DNA of 64,000 bases from Aliiruegeria sabulilitoris (GCF_001558155.1 NZ_LOAS01000026.1:25441-89440), one strand, 5' to 3'; counted from the stretch's first letter, positions 9,787 through 18,556 are shown. The notes: a model not told the origin generated them from the letters alone. Program-made: numbers and translations.

Positions 9787-10824
9787 ATGACCAAGAAATT
9801 GCTCCGGGCGCTGGCGGGCGAAACGCAAGCGGTACCGCCGATCTGGATGATGCGTCAGGCGGGCCGTTACCTGCCGGAGTATCGCGCAACCCGCGCCGAA
9901 GCGGGGGATTTCCTGTCGCTGTGCTACAACTCCGATCTCGCCGCAGAGGTGACGCTGCAACCGATCCGCCGCTATGGCTTCGACGCCGCGATCCTGTTCG
10001 CCGATATCCTGCTGATCCCCGAGGCGCTCGGTGCGGATCTGTGGTTTGTCACCGGCGAGGGGCCGCGGCTGTCGACGATCACGGAGCAGGCTGATTTCGA
10101 CAAGCTCAAGGGCAAGGACGATATTCACGACCATCTTGCGCCCATCTACGAGACGGTGCGGATTCTAACGCGCGAGCTGCCCTCCGAGACAGCGCTAATC
10201 GGCTTTGCCGGGGCCCCCTGGACCGTGGCAACCTACATGATCGCAGGGCGCGGCACCCCGGACCAGGGCCCGGCCCATGCGCTCAAGGACGGGAACCGGC
10301 CGCTTTTCGAAGCGCTGCTGGAACGGCTGACCGAGGCGACGATCGAATATCTCTCCATGCAAGTGCAGGCCGGCGCAGAGACGGTGAAGCTCTTCGATAG
10401 CTGGGCCGGTTCGCTGAAAGGTGCGGATTTCGACAAATACGCGCTGGAACCCGCGAAACGGATCATCGCCGAGTTGAAGGCCCGTCATCCGGACACGCCG
10501 ATCATCGGCTTCCCCCGCGAGGCGGGCGAGAAATACGTGGGCTTTGCCAAGGCAACCGGCGCCGATTGCGTGGCGCTGGACAATTCCGTGTCCCCCGAAT
10601 GGGCGGCGGAACATGTGCAGGTCGATGGCTGCGTGCAGGGCAACCTCGCCTCCTCGCACATGGTCACCGGCGGTCAGGCGTTGATCGACGAGACCCGCCA
10701 CATCGTCGAGACCTTCTCCAAGGGGCCGCATATCTTCAATCTCGGCCACGGCATCACGCCCGATGCCGACCCGGAGAATGTCGCGCTGATGATCGAGACC
10801 GTGCGCAGCCACGCAGCCGACTGA
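9787..10824 (+). CDS. hemE: Uroporphyrinogen decarboxylase
   Basis: A 345-residue enzyme that removes four carboxyl groups from uroporphyrinogen III to give coproporphyrinogen III. The N-terminal signature [17 protein letters not shown] carries the conserved arginines that bind the substrate carboxylates. The catalytic-aspartate region is [14 protein letters not shown], the second signature is [18 protein letters not shown], and FNLGHGI is near the C-terminus. The ATG at 9787 follows GGGGAGGG. The open frame extends to 9697 but enters the promoter region shared with hemC. The next gene starts 13 bases downstream, so the TRIC-type gene may be cotranscribed. Confidence 0.97.
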   Translation: MTKKLLRALAGETQAVPPIWMMRQAGRYLPEYRATRAEAGDFLSLCYNSDLAAEVTLQPIRRYGFDAAILFADILLIPEALGADLWFVTGEGPRLSTITEQADFDKLKGKDDIHDHLAPIYETVRILTRELPSETALIGFAGAPWTVATYMIAGRGTPDQGPAHALKDGNRPLFEALLERLTEATIEYLSMQVQAGAETVKLFDSWAGSLKGADFDKYALEPAKRIIAELKARHPDTPIIGFPREAGEKYVGFAKATGADCVALDNSVSPEWAAEHVQVDGCVQGNLASSHMVTGGQALIDETRHIVETFSKGPHIFNLGHGITPDADPENVALMIETVRSHAAD

Positions 10825-10837
10825 GGCGCGCGCGCCC

Positions 10838-11440
10838 ATGCTGTTCTCGCACCTCACACTTGCCCTGACGATCCTCGCCACGGCGGCCATGGCGGCATCC
10901 GCCGCTGTGCAGGCCGTACGGCAGGAATTCGACCTCTACGGCGCGACCGTGCTTGCCTTCGCCACCGCGCTCGGCGGCGGCACCGTGCGCGACATGCTGC
11001 TGGGCCGCACGCCCGTCTTCTGGATCACGGACCTGACCTATATCGCCACGGCCATCCCGGTGGCCGTGCTGTGCTTTTTCCTGGCGGATCGGATGGAAGC
11101 GGGGGGTGGGCGGCGCTTGCGGCTGCTGATGTATCTTGACGCGATGGGTCTGGCGCTGTTCACATTGATCGGGACCCGCATCGCGCTGATGGAGGACACC
11201 TCCGCAATCATCGCCGTCCTGATCGGTTGCATTACCGGGACCGTCGGTGGCATGATCCGAGACCTTCTGAGCAATATCACCCCGGTGATCCTCAAGAAGG
11301 ACCTCTACGCCACGATCTCGCTGGCGGGCGGAGCCATCTTCATCCTGTTGAGCCAGGTCGGGCCGGAATGGATGGCCATTCTGGTGGCCTTCATCGGCAT
11401 GCTCGCGGCCCGGATCATTGTGATCCTTCGGGCCGTATGA
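10838..11440 (+). CDS. Trimeric intracellular cation (TRIC) channel family membrane protein (formerly UPF0126)
   Basis: A 200-residue integral membrane protein with about six to seven hydrophobic segments and two matching halves. Each half contains a family signature: GGGTVRDMLLGRTPVFW near 48-64 and GTVGGMIRDLLSNITPVIL near 130-148. Bacterial members of this family (YadS/YicG type) form trimeric cation-conducting pores; which ion and which process they serve in bacteria is mostly unknown. It starts 13 bases after hemE on the same strand and converges with hemF, whose stop lies six bases beyond its own. Confidence 0.85.
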   Translation: MLFSHLTLALTILATAAMAASAAVQAVRQEFDLYGATVLAFATALGGGTVRDMLLGRTPVFWITDLTYIATAIPVAVLCFFLADRMEAGGGRRLRLLMYLDAMGLALFTLIGTRIALMEDTSAIIAVLIGCITGTVGGMIRDLLSNITPVILKKDLYATISLAGGAIFILLSQVGPEWMAILVAFIGMLAARIIVILRAV

Positions 11441-11446
11441 GCCGCC

Positions 11447-12337
11447 TCAGATCCACTTCGCCAGTGGCGGCAGGGACATCAGCACTGCTTCCGGGTCATG
11501 CCCCGTGGCCAGGCCGAACTTGGTGCCCCGGTCATAGACAAGGTTGTATTCGGCATAGAGGCCACGATGGACAAGTTGCGCCTCCTTGTCCGCCGTATTC
11601 CAGCGCGTGTTGCGACGCTTTTCCGTGATCGGCAGGAAGGCCGGCAGAAACGCCTCGCCAACCGCCTTGGTAAAAGCGAAATCCGCCTCCCAGTCGCCGG
11701 TGTTCAGATCGTCATAGAAGATACCGCCAACGCCGCGCGCCCGGCCGCGATGCGGAACAAAGAAATACTCGTCCGCCCAGGCCTTGAACCGATCATAATA
11801 ATCGGCGCCATGCCCGTCGCATGCCTGTTTCAGCACCGAATGGAAGGCCGCTGTATCCTCGTAATATTCAATACAGGGGTTGAGATCGGCGCCGCCGCCA
11901 AACCACCACGCCTCCGGCGTCCAGAACATGCGGGTATTCATGTGCACGGCCGGCGTGTGCGGGTTCTGCATATGCGCCACGAGGCTGATGCCGGAGGCCC
12001 AGAAACGCGGGTTCTCGGCAATTCCCGGCACACCGCGCGCCGCCATCGCCTTCTGCGCCGCCTCGCCCAGCGTGCCATGGACGGTGGAGACATTCACCCC
12101 GACCTTTTCGAACACACGCCCGCCGCGCATGACACTCATCAACCCGCCGCCGGCATCGCCACCATCGGCAGCCTCACGCTTTGTCTCGCGCAGCTCGAAA
12201 CGCCCAGCGGGGCTTTCGGCAAACGGACCATCGAGCTGGCTGTCCTCAAGCTGTTCGAATGCCGTCACGATACTGTCCCGCAGCGTACGAAACCACTCCG
12301 AGGCCCGCGTTTTCTCTGCCTGCATTGGCTGGGTCAT
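11447..12337 (-). CDS. hemF: Oxygen-dependent coproporphyrinogen III oxidase
   Basis: A 296-residue cytoplasmic enzyme that uses O2 to convert two propionate groups of coproporphyrinogen III to vinyl groups. It contains the family blocks GGGLMSVMRGGRVFEKVGVN, HMQNPHTPAVHMNTR, WWFGGGADLNPC, KAWADEYFFVPHRG, RGVGGIFYDDL and HRGLYAEYNLVYDRGTKFGL. The ATG at 12337 follows GGGGGAGGAAC, a strong ribosome site. The O2-requiring form is expected in an aerobe with the cytochrome oxidase operon found at 45-49 kb. It converges with the TRIC-family gene and is divergent from a small lipoprotein gene. Confidence 0.96.
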   Translation of the reverse strand: MTQPMQAEKTRASEWFRTLRDSIVTAFEQLEDSQLDGPFAESPAGRFELRETKREAADGGDAGGGLMSVMRGGRVFEKVGVNVSTVHGTLGEAAQKAMAARGVPGIAENPRFWASGISLVAHMQNPHTPAVHMNTRMFWTPEAWWFGGGADLNPCIEYYEDTAAFHSVLKQACDGHGADYYDRFKAWADEYFFVPHRGRARGVGGIFYDDLNTGDWEADFAFTKAVGEAFLPAFLPITEKRRNTRWNTADKEAQLVHRGLYAEYNLVYDRGTKFGLATGHDPEAVLMSLPPLAKWI

Positions 12338-12449
12338 CTGTTCCTCCCCCGACGAATGCCAAGCGCTAGCAGATTTGCAAAAATACGGCCAGCCCTCGAA
12401 TGGTGCGATGGCAATTGGCGGCGAAAGGTTTGCGCGCTAACCTGCCGTT

Positions 12450-12836
12450 ATGAAAAGGATGATTCCCCTGATCGCCCTGCTGGCACTGGCGGCATGCGCC
12501 ACACCGAGGGAGAGCTGCCTCTCCACCGCCCAGCGGGAACTCGTCACCATCGACAAACTCATTGCCGAAACCCAGGCCAACCTGGCGCGCGGTTACGCGC
12601 TGCAAAGGGAGTATTACACCACATCCCGGGTCACCATGTGTGCCGGAAGTCGTCGAAACAGCCTGGCGTGGAACTATTGCACGGTCCCCGAAACCCGGGT
12701 CCGCGAAGAGCCGGTGGCCATCGACCGCGCGACCGAAGAACGCAAGCTGCGCGAACTGAAACAGACGCGCCGGCAAGCCGAATCCGAAGCGCAGCAGAAG
12801 ATCGCCTATTGCGACGCGAAATACCCGCTGCAGTGA
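12450..12836 (+). CDS. Small lipoprotein of unknown function
   Basis: A 128-residue protein with a lipoprotein signal peptide: MKRMIPLIALLALAAC, lipobox LAAC with Cys16 as the predicted lipidated residue. The mature part contains a predicted helical stretch (QRELVTIDKLIAETQANLARGYALQ), a central cysteine pair (MCAG...NYC), a charged helix (ATEERKLRELKQTRRQAESEAQQK) and a final cysteine (IAYCDAKYPLQ). The four mature cysteines could form disulfides in the periplasm. I do not recognise a named family. It is transcribed away from hemF, with 112 bases between starts. Confidence 0.7.
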   Translation: MKRMIPLIALLALAACATPRESCLSTAQRELVTIDKLIAETQANLARGYALQREYYTTSRVTMCAGSRRNSLAWNYCTVPETRVREEPVAIDRATEERKLRELKQTRRQAESEAQQKIAYCDAKYPLQ

Positions 12837-12861
12837 TCTGGGAATTCGCGCGCGTGTGACC

Positions 12862-12910
12862 GATCCTCCGGATCGGGCCTCCGGTGGAGGTATTTCGGAG
12901 AAAGATGAAA
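12862..12910 (+). repeat. Dispersed intergenic element, copy B
   Basis: A small palindrome GATCC-TCC-GGATC (12862-12874) is followed by GCCTCCGGTGGAGGTATTTC (12877-12896) and GGAGAAAGATGAAA. It is a diverged copy of the element seen at 2.6, 45.0, 45.8 and 60.3-60.4 kb. It lies just downstream of the lipoprotein gene, in the gap before the convergent SDR gene. Confidence 0.6.
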
Positions 12911-13034
12911 CCGCGCGGTCTAATCTATCCTCTTTCCAGAAACATCCTGGGAGAGCGCTCGTTAGAGCGCGGGGGGCAAAGACCCCTCGCAACCGCGACT
13001 AACGGCTTCATTCCAACGGAAAGGGTAGAGCTGC

Positions 13035-13853
13035 CTAGTGGGCGGGCGCGTTTACCGGGTCGAGCAGCGTGCGGCCGCCATCGACGGTCATGATCTGCCC
13101 GGTCATGAAGGCAGCCGCGTCAGAGGCCAGGAATTGCGCCGCCTCGGCCACCTCTCCCGGTTTGGCAATCCGGTTCATCGGCGTGTGGTCGCGGATATTC
13201 GTGCGATAGTCGGCGTTTTCCTTGATCGCTTCCATCAGGCTGGAGGACAGGACCGACCCGAAAGACACGCCATTCACCCGGATGCGATGCGGTGCCAGCG
13301 CCACGGCGAGCGAGCGGGTCATCTGATCCAGCGCCGCGGTTGAGACCGAGTAGCCAAGCAATTCCGGATGGGTACGCCGCGCTGCAATCGACGACAGGTT
13401 GATGATCGAGCCAATCGCGACCGCTTCTTCGTTGGCGTCGATCTCGGCCTGCTTGATCATGCGTTTGGCCACGGTCTGGCTCAGGCGCAACGCGGTCATC
13501 AGGTTCTGCTCCAGCAGCATTTCCACCGCGTCATTGTCCGGATCGAGCGGATCGGAGGCCACCATCTGCCGGCAGGCATTGACGAGGATGTCCACTCGCT
13601 CGAAGGAGTCGAGCGTTGCGGAGAGCAGGTTCGCGATGGTCAACCGTTCGCGCAGATCGCCGGCAAAGGCACGGGCATTGCCACGGGCGTCATCGCCCTT
13701 CTCCGACCCCAGTTCCTCGCAGAGCCGCTTCTCGTCCATGTCCGCAAACATGACGTTGGCGCCCTGCTCCATGAAATGCCGGGCGATGGCCAGCCCGACT
13801 CCATGGGCTGCGCCGGTCACGATCGCTGTTTTACCTTGGATGGAGAAAGTCAT
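13035..13853 (-). CDS. Short-chain dehydrogenase/reductase (SDR) family oxidoreductase
   Basis: A 272-residue classical SDR. The Rossmann NAD(P)-binding motif is TAIVTGAAHGVGLAIARHF (TGxxxGxG, residues about 8-26). Asp in FADMDEKR hints at NAD(H) preference. The catalytic serine lies in INLSSIAARR and the C-terminus has MTGQIMTVDGG. The usual YxxxK appears as the variant GYSVSTAALDQM: Tyr is present but the lysine position reads Ala, which is odd and may affect catalysis. The substrate is unknown. The frame is open far upstream, but ATG 13853 matches the family start and has AGGATC nearby. It lies 34 bases downstream of the rsmC-like gene on the same strand. Confidence 0.8.
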   Translation of the reverse strand: MTFSIQGKTAIVTGAAHGVGLAIARHFMEQGANVMFADMDEKRLCEELGSEKGDDARGNARAFAGDLRERLTIANLLSATLDSFERVDILVNACRQMVASDPLDPDNDAVEMLLEQNLMTALRLSQTVAKRMIKQAEIDANEEAVAIGSIINLSSIAARRTHPELLGYSVSTAALDQMTRSLAVALAPHRIRVNGVSFGSVLSSSLMEAIKENADYRTNIRDHTPMNRIAKPGEVAEAAQFLASDAAAFMTGQIMTVDGGRTLLDPVNAPAH

Positions 13854-13887
13854 GTAGAGATCCTGTCGATCTGGTGCCAGTTGGTTT

Positions 13888-14892
13888 TCAGCGTCGCCGG
13901 GACGCGGCGGATTGCCCCCTTGGGCGACGAGCGGCGTAGATCTTGAAACCGGATGTTCCCTCGATCTCGCGCAATTCACCGAAAGCGGCTTCGAGCGGCG
14001 CCTCATAGGGCAGGTGGCGGTTGGCGACAAGCCAGAGCGTGCCATGCGGGGCAAGATTGCGTGCCGCGGCGTTGATGAAGGCGGCCCCGAGCGCCGGATC
14101 GGCCGCGCGCGTGGTGTGGAAGGGCGGATTCATGACGATATGGTCGAAGGGCTCGCTATCGGTCCAGGTCACAGCATCGGCCCAGAGAAACCGCGCCCGC
14201 CCGCCATGCAGGTTCTGCCGCGCGGCTTCCAGCGCGGCATGCTCGACCTCGACCAGCACACATTCGGTTACCTCCCGCCGTTCCAGCACGTGAAAGGCCA
14301 GATAACCCCAGCCGGCGCCGATATCGGCCACCCTGCCCGGCAGCTTCGCAGGCAACGCCCGCGCCAGCGCAACCGATGCCGGGTCCGGCCCGTCGGCCGA
14401 GAACATGCCCGGCGCGGTCACCCAGCCGTTTTCGAGCCGCGTCACCGGTGGCAAGCTCCAATCGGCGAACTGGCCCGGCCCGGCCTGAAACTGGAAGATC
14501 TTGCCGTGCGCCTTGGAAACGGGTGGCGAGACCTCCGCACGCTTGCGGATCTCGCGGAGAATGGAATCGATCCCGTCCGTCTTCTGACCATCGACGATGA
14601 CACTTCCGCCATGCGAACTGGCCTCGGCCACCAGCGCTCGGGCCTCGGCCTTGGCACGCGGCAACATCACGATGGCGGCGGCGAAATCCTCCGGGGCGGA
14701 AACCTCGGTGCGATACCCCTGACGCGCCCAGAAATCATGATCAGCCCGGTTTCCCTGCACGATCTCGACCCGCTCGCGCGGAAGTGCCGAGAGGTCGGCA
14801 CCCGACCGTGGACGGAAAACGGCGATCAGGCCGGTCTGTGGCAAATGGAGGGCGCCGGATTTCAGCGCATAGGTCAGTCTGCTTTCGGACAT
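13888..14892 (-). CDS. Class I SAM-dependent methyltransferase, RsmC/RlmG-like (16S or 23S rRNA guanine N2)
   Basis: A 334-residue protein with the two-part layout of RsmC/RlmG enzymes: a degenerate N-terminal half (ALHLPQTGLIAVFRPRSGADL) and a catalytic C-terminal half. The SAM-binding motif is VADIGAGWGYLAFHVLE near 190, an acidic loop is CVLVEVEHAALEAAR, and the N-methyltransferase motif is IVMNPPFHTTRAADPALG. The NPPF motif and length support rRNA guanine-N2 methylation, but whether the target is 16S G1207 or 23S G1835 cannot be decided from sequence. It is the first gene of a probable two-gene unit with the SDR downstream. Confidence 0.85.
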   Translation of the reverse strand: MSESRLTYALKSGALHLPQTGLIAVFRPRSGADLSALPRERVEIVQGNRADHDFWARQGYRTEVSAPEDFAAAIVMLPRAKAEARALVAEASSHGGSVIVDGQKTDGIDSILREIRKRAEVSPPVSKAHGKIFQFQAGPGQFADWSLPPVTRLENGWVTAPGMFSADGPDPASVALARALPAKLPGRVADIGAGWGYLAFHVLERREVTECVLVEVEHAALEAARQNLHGGRARFLWADAVTWTDSEPFDHIVMNPPFHTTRAADPALGAAFINAAARNLAPHGTLWLVANRHLPYEAPLEAAFGELREIEGTSGFKIYAARRPRGQSAASRRR

Positions 14893-14962
14893 GGGCCGGT
14901 GCTGTACTGCTTTCGCTCCCTCAGGTCACGCGGAAAATCGCCGGGGCCTGCTGGTGTGACGC

Positions 14963-15325
14963 TCAGAGTTCGGTCTCGTCCCCCTCCTCGGGGGCGGCAA
15001 GCTCCGCGGGAGTCTTGCGCCGCAGGAGAATGTCGCCATTCGGCAGCCGTTCGGGCGGATGGTATTTGTCGAAGCTGTCGACAAGCTCCGAGAACTTCTC
15101 CAGCATCGGCGCCATCTCCTCGGCGAACTTGCGCAGCTTGGGCTCCATCTCGATCGCCAGGTCCTCCATCATCGGCTTGACCTCGTCGGCCAGCCCCTTG
15201 AGCAGGAGCTTTGCGCCTTCTTCGATGAGGTTGAAGCCATCCTCGACATCGGCCTCCTGAGCAGGAGCGCAAAGCGGGGCGGCGGCGAGAGCGGCGGCAA
15301 GGGCCAGGGCGGGTAAGCGTGTCAT
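14963..15325 (-). CDS. Exported helical protein of unknown function
   Basis: A 120-residue protein with a clear signal peptide (residues 1-22, ending CAPAQ). The mature part is almost entirely one run of amphipathic, highly acidic helix rich in Glu, Met and Leu (KGLADEVKPMMEDLAIEMEPK, then FAEEMAPMLEKFSELVDSF). It ends in a short segment YHPPERLPNGDILLRRKTP and an acidic tail. Similar small proteins occur in Rhodobacterales, sometimes mislabelled as ATPases, but no nucleotide-binding motif is present here. Function is unknown; a periplasmic helical bundle or membrane-surface protein is a reasonable guess. It lies between the rsmC-like and EEP-hydrolase genes, all on the minus strand. Confidence 0.72.
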   Translation of the reverse strand: MTRLPALALAAALAAAPLCAPAQEADVEDGFNLIEEGAKLLLKGLADEVKPMMEDLAIEMEPKLRKFAEEMAPMLEKFSELVDSFDKYHPPERLPNGDILLRRKTPAELAAPEEGDETEL

Positions 15326-15332
15326 GGCGCGA

Positions 15333-16397
15333 TCATACGCCTGTGCCGGGATTCGCGGAAGCGTCCAGTTCGATATCCAGCGTCACTGGGAAGTGATCGG
15401 AGGCCGCGAGCAGCGCTTCGCGCAGTTCGGGGAGGTGATAGATATTCGCGTCGTCGAAAGGATGCCAGATCCGCCAGTCCGGCCGGTGCGACAGCAGGTC
15501 GGGCGAGATCATGATGAAATCCAGAAGCGCGGAGAGATAGCGCTTCTCCACGTCATTGAAAAAACGTGCCGTGGCAGGAGGACGGGCAGAGCCGGGCGGG
15601 ATCGGACCGTGTTGGGCGTGGGGATCGAACAGGCGCTCTTCCCGCGGTTTTCCGTCCCCGATCACGATGTCGAGTCCGGAGCGGCCGAAGAGTTTCTCGT
15701 ACTCATCCAGCCCCGGACCGTCATTGAAATCGCCCAGCACGATCAGCGGATCTCCGGCCGCCAGGTGCCCCTCCACGCGGCGGCGCAGCCAGATACATTG
15801 CGCAAGCTGCTTGCGGCGGTTGCCGATCGAAACCCGCATCACGTCATCTTCGCCGCGCGCGCCATGTGGCGCCTTGGATTTCACATGCACGCCGATCATC
15901 CGGAACCGGGTGCCGCCTGCGGTCCGCGCCTCAACCTCCAACGGCGGCTTGGAAAAGGTTACCTGGTCGGGCGTGGCGTCGATGTCCAGGTCGATCCGGA
16001 AGGTTCCGTCGAAGCGGGGCGCTTCCGTGTCCCCCTTCTTGCCGGCGAATTGCCCTTGCGGATCGTGCCGCAGCTCCAGCTTGTCCGGGTCATAGAGCAG
16101 CGCGATTTCCTGTTCGGTGTGGTTGACGAAGCCGATCATGGCCTTGCTCTGGCGCAGCTCGAACAGGCGAGCGAAATTCTCCAGTGCCGTGACCGTGTCC
16201 CGTGTACGGTTTTGATCGGGCGCTTCGACGATCAGGATGGCGTCGGCGTCGAGCGCAGTAAACACAATGCCCAGGGACTCGAGCTGCTGGCGTCGCGTTA
16301 CGTTGTAACGCGCGGACCAGCGCTCATCCGCCAGCGGGGTCCCATCCTCATCGAACAGGTGGGTCATCCACTCGACATTATAGGTCGCGATCCGCAT
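15333..16397 (-). CDS. Endonuclease/exonuclease/phosphatase (EEP) family hydrolase
   Basis: A 354-residue EEP-fold protein. It starts MRIATYNVEWMTHLFDEDG (the TYNVEW core with the metal-ligand Asn), continues with ADAILIVEAPDQN (catalytic Glu region), IGVHVKSKAPHG, VLGDFNDGPGLDEYE (the GDFN motif) and ends with AASDHFPVTLDIEL (SDHxP motif). These residues define Mg-dependent phosphodiesterases and nucleases; the substrate is not predictable. There is no signal peptide at the ATG chosen (16397), which has GGAG upstream. The frame stays open upstream, but that region lies in front of the divergent DUF1992 gene. Confidence 0.85.
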   Translation of the reverse strand: MRIATYNVEWMTHLFDEDGTPLADERWSARYNVTRRQQLESLGIVFTALDADAILIVEAPDQNRTRDTVTALENFARLFELRQSKAMIGFVNHTEQEIALLYDPDKLELRHDPQGQFAGKKGDTEAPRFDGTFRIDLDIDATPDQVTFSKPPLEVEARTAGGTRFRMIGVHVKSKAPHGARGEDDVMRVSIGNRRKQLAQCIWLRRRVEGHLAAGDPLIVLGDFNDGPGLDEYEKLFGRSGLDIVIGDGKPREERLFDPHAQHGPIPPGSARPPATARFFNDVEKRYLSALLDFIMISPDLLSHRPDWRIWHPFDDANIYHLPELREALLAASDHFPVTLDIELDASANPGTGV

Positions 16398-16581
16398 CTT
16401 CCCGCTCCATGGCGGCCGCTTGCCGCCTCGCCCGCAGGCTGACCCGAAACGGCCGGCAGCGCAATCTCCGAGCACGCCAAGTGAGCCATGCAGCAAGGCA
16501 AAGGCCGCTATTCACCTGTCGTTCACACTTGCTGCCGTAACCTGCCGGTCTAGTTTGCGCACAGCAACATGACGGCTTCGC

Positions 16582-16896
16582 ATGACCGATATCCTGAACT
16601 TCCTCGTCAACAACGCCTTTCGGGAGGCGGAGGCCAATGGCGCCTTCGACAACCTGCCCGGCGCGGGCAAGCCACTGGCCAACCTGCATCAACCCAAAGA
16701 TGCGGTGGTCGAGCGGATAATGAAGGAAGCCAACGCCAAGCCGGTGGCCGTTGTTGTTCAGGCAAAGATCGTCGAGAGCCGCGCGCGCTTGAAGACGCTG
16801 AACGATCCGCAGGAACGCAAAGCGGAAATGCGCCGTCTTGCCGATCTCCAGACCCGGCTCGCCATCGAACAGGAGGCCTGGCGCAAACACGGCTGA
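16582..16896 (+). CDS. DUF1992 domain protein (DnaJ-C28-like conserved domain)
   Basis: A 104-residue cytoplasmic protein that is essentially one DUF1992 domain. The conserved core EANGAFDNLPGAGKPL, near the N-terminus, is the hallmark of the family and is shared with the eukaryotic J-protein DNAJC28. A charged helical C-terminus follows (QAKIVESRARLKTLNDPQE). The biochemical function is unknown. The gene meets the TerB/J-domain gene tail to tail with only four bases between stop codons. This is notable because DUF1992 is linked to J-domain proteins in eukaryotes. Confidence 0.85.
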   Translation: MTDILNFLVNNAFREAEANGAFDNLPGAGKPLANLHQPKDAVVERIMKEANAKPVAVVVQAKIVESRARLKTLNDPQERKAEMRRLADLQTRLAIEQEAWRKHG

Positions 16897-16900
16897 ACCG

Positions 16901-17572
16901 TCAGCGCGAGATTTCTTCCCAGGCGCGGTTGATCGCGATGAGCCGTTGCTCGGCCATTCGGATCGCTTCCTCCGGCACGCCACGCGCAATCATCACATCG
17001 GGGTGGCTGTCCCGCACCGCTTGCCGCCAGACGCGGCGGATCTCGTCCATCGGCATTTCGGGCGTCACGCCGAGCACCTCATAAGGGTCAGGGTCCGTGT
17101 CGCGAACGCAGCGCGCCCGCAGGCTGCGGAATTCCCTGTCCGACAATCCGAAGATCGCGGCGACCTCCATGAGCATCGCGTTCTCGGCCTCGTGATAGCT
17201 GCCATCCGCCGTGGCGATATGGAACAGGCCTTCCATGAGATCGCGCAGCGCATCGTGACCATCGTCGAAGAGCCGGGCGATGCTGTGGGCATAGACGTCG
17301 AATCCGGCCACGTCCTGACGGGCGAGGTTGAACACGCGCGCCGCGTTTGCCTCCTCGTCCGGTGGAATCACGAAAACCTCGCGAAAGGCGCGCACCTCAT
17401 CGCGGGTCACGGCACCATCGGCCTTGGCCAGCTTGGCCCCGAGCGCGATCACCGCAATGGCGAAGGCGACACTCTTTTCCGGCGGGGTCCGCAAACGGCT
17501 GAACACCTCCGACAGGGGTTCCCCGGAGGACAGCGCGGACAGCGCGGCGGATATGCGGCTCCAAAGCGACAT
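16901..17572 (-). CDS. DjlA-like co-chaperone: TerB domain plus C-terminal J domain
   Basis: A 223-residue protein. Residues about 30-150 form a TerB/DjlA-type helical domain (AFAIAVIALGAKLAKADGAVTRDEV, then EGLFHIATADGSYHEAENAML). Residues about 160-223 form a J domain with the essential HPD tripeptide in RDSHPDVMIARGVPEEA, and end RLIAINRAWEEISR. J domains stimulate the ATPase of DnaK-type Hsp70 chaperones. E. coli DjlA has an N-terminal membrane anchor; here the N-terminus is only weakly hydrophobic, so a cytoplasmic location is likely. It converges with the DUF1992 gene. Confidence 0.88.
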   Translation of the reverse strand: MSLWSRISAALSALSSGEPLSEVFSRLRTPPEKSVAFAIAVIALGAKLAKADGAVTRDEVRAFREVFVIPPDEEANAARVFNLARQDVAGFDVYAHSIARLFDDGHDALRDLMEGLFHIATADGSYHEAENAMLMEVAAIFGLSDREFRSLRARCVRDTDPDPYEVLGVTPEMPMDEIRRVWRQAVRDSHPDVMIARGVPEEAIRMAEQRLIAINRAWEEISR

Positions 17573-17710
17573 CGCCCCGAACCTATCGCGCCGCCGCGCG
17601 ATCCAACAGGGGGGCGCGCTGCGGCATGAGGGCCTTGTGTGGCACCTTGCAGCGGCGGGTCGATCCGGCCATAGCTTTGATGAAATTCCATGCGAAAAGG
17701 AGAAGCGACG

Positions 17711-18544
17711 ATGCGCTCAGTCAGTCTTCCCGACGGGACAGAGCTTCCCAATCTCGGCCTTGGCACCTGGTATATCGGCGACTCGCGCAACCGGCGTGAC
17801 GAAGAGATCCGCGCGCTGCGCACCGGGATCGATCTCGGCATGAACCTGATCGACACGGCGGAGATGTATGGCAACGGGGCCTCGGAGCAGCTTGTGGGCG
17901 AGGCAATCGACGGCTTGCGGGACGAGGTCTTCCTGGTTTCCAAGGTCTATCCGAATCACGCTTCGATCGAAGGGGTTGCCGCCGCCTGTGAAGCCTCGCT
18001 GAAGAGGCTGGGGACGGACCGGCTCGACCTTTACCTGCTGCACTGGCGCGGCGGCGTGCCTCTGTCCGAAACGGTCCAAGGTTTCGAGCGACTGATCGCG
18101 CAGGGCAAGATCCTCCGCTGGGGTGTGTCCAATTTCGACCCCGGCGACATGGACGAGCTGTCGGATGTGCCCGGCGGCGGCGCGGCGGCCACCAACCAGG
18201 TGCTTTACAACCTGTCGACCCGCGGCATCGAATGGGACCTGCTGCCGGAAGCGCGCGCGAATGGCCTGCCGATCATGGCCTACTCGCCGGTGGACCAGGC
18301 GCGGCTGTTGCAGGATGACGACCTGATAGAGATTGCGGGGGATCTCGGCGTGAGTGCGGCGCAGCTGGCGCTGGCCTGGACAATCGATGGCGGCGGCGTA
18401 ATCGCGATCCCCAAGGCGGGTTGGGCCGAGCATGTCGAGGAGAACGCGGACGCCGCCGAACTCATCCTGTCTGAAGAGATCCGCGCCGAGCTCGACGCGA
18501 TTTTCCCGCCGCCGAGCGGGCCCGAGCCACTGGCGATCCTCTGA
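17711..18544 (+). CDS. Aldo/keto reductase
   Basis: A 277-residue (beta/alpha)8 NADPH-dependent oxidoreductase. The catalytic tetrad is visible: Asp and Tyr in NLIDTAEMYGNG, Lys in FLVSKVYPNH and His in LYLLHWRGG. The cofactor-binding end has AIPKAGWAEHVEENADA in place of the usual IPKS. The natural substrate cannot be inferred; close bacterial relatives reduce small aldehydes and keto acids. The ATG at 17711 is chosen over the in-frame ATG at 17690 because AAAGGAG sits between them at proper distance from the second. It is monocistronic by appearance. Confidence 0.88.
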   Translation: MRSVSLPDGTELPNLGLGTWYIGDSRNRRDEEIRALRTGIDLGMNLIDTAEMYGNGASEQLVGEAIDGLRDEVFLVSKVYPNHASIEGVAAACEASLKRLGTDRLDLYLLHWRGGVPLSETVQGFERLIAQGKILRWGVSNFDPGDMDELSDVPGGGAAATNQVLYNLSTRGIEWDLLPEARANGLPIMAYSPVDQARLLQDDDLIEIAGDLGVSAAQLALAWTIDGGGVIAIPKAGWAEHVEENADAAELILSEEIRAELDAIFPPPSGPEPLAIL

Positions 18545-18556
18545 GCCCCTGCCCCT

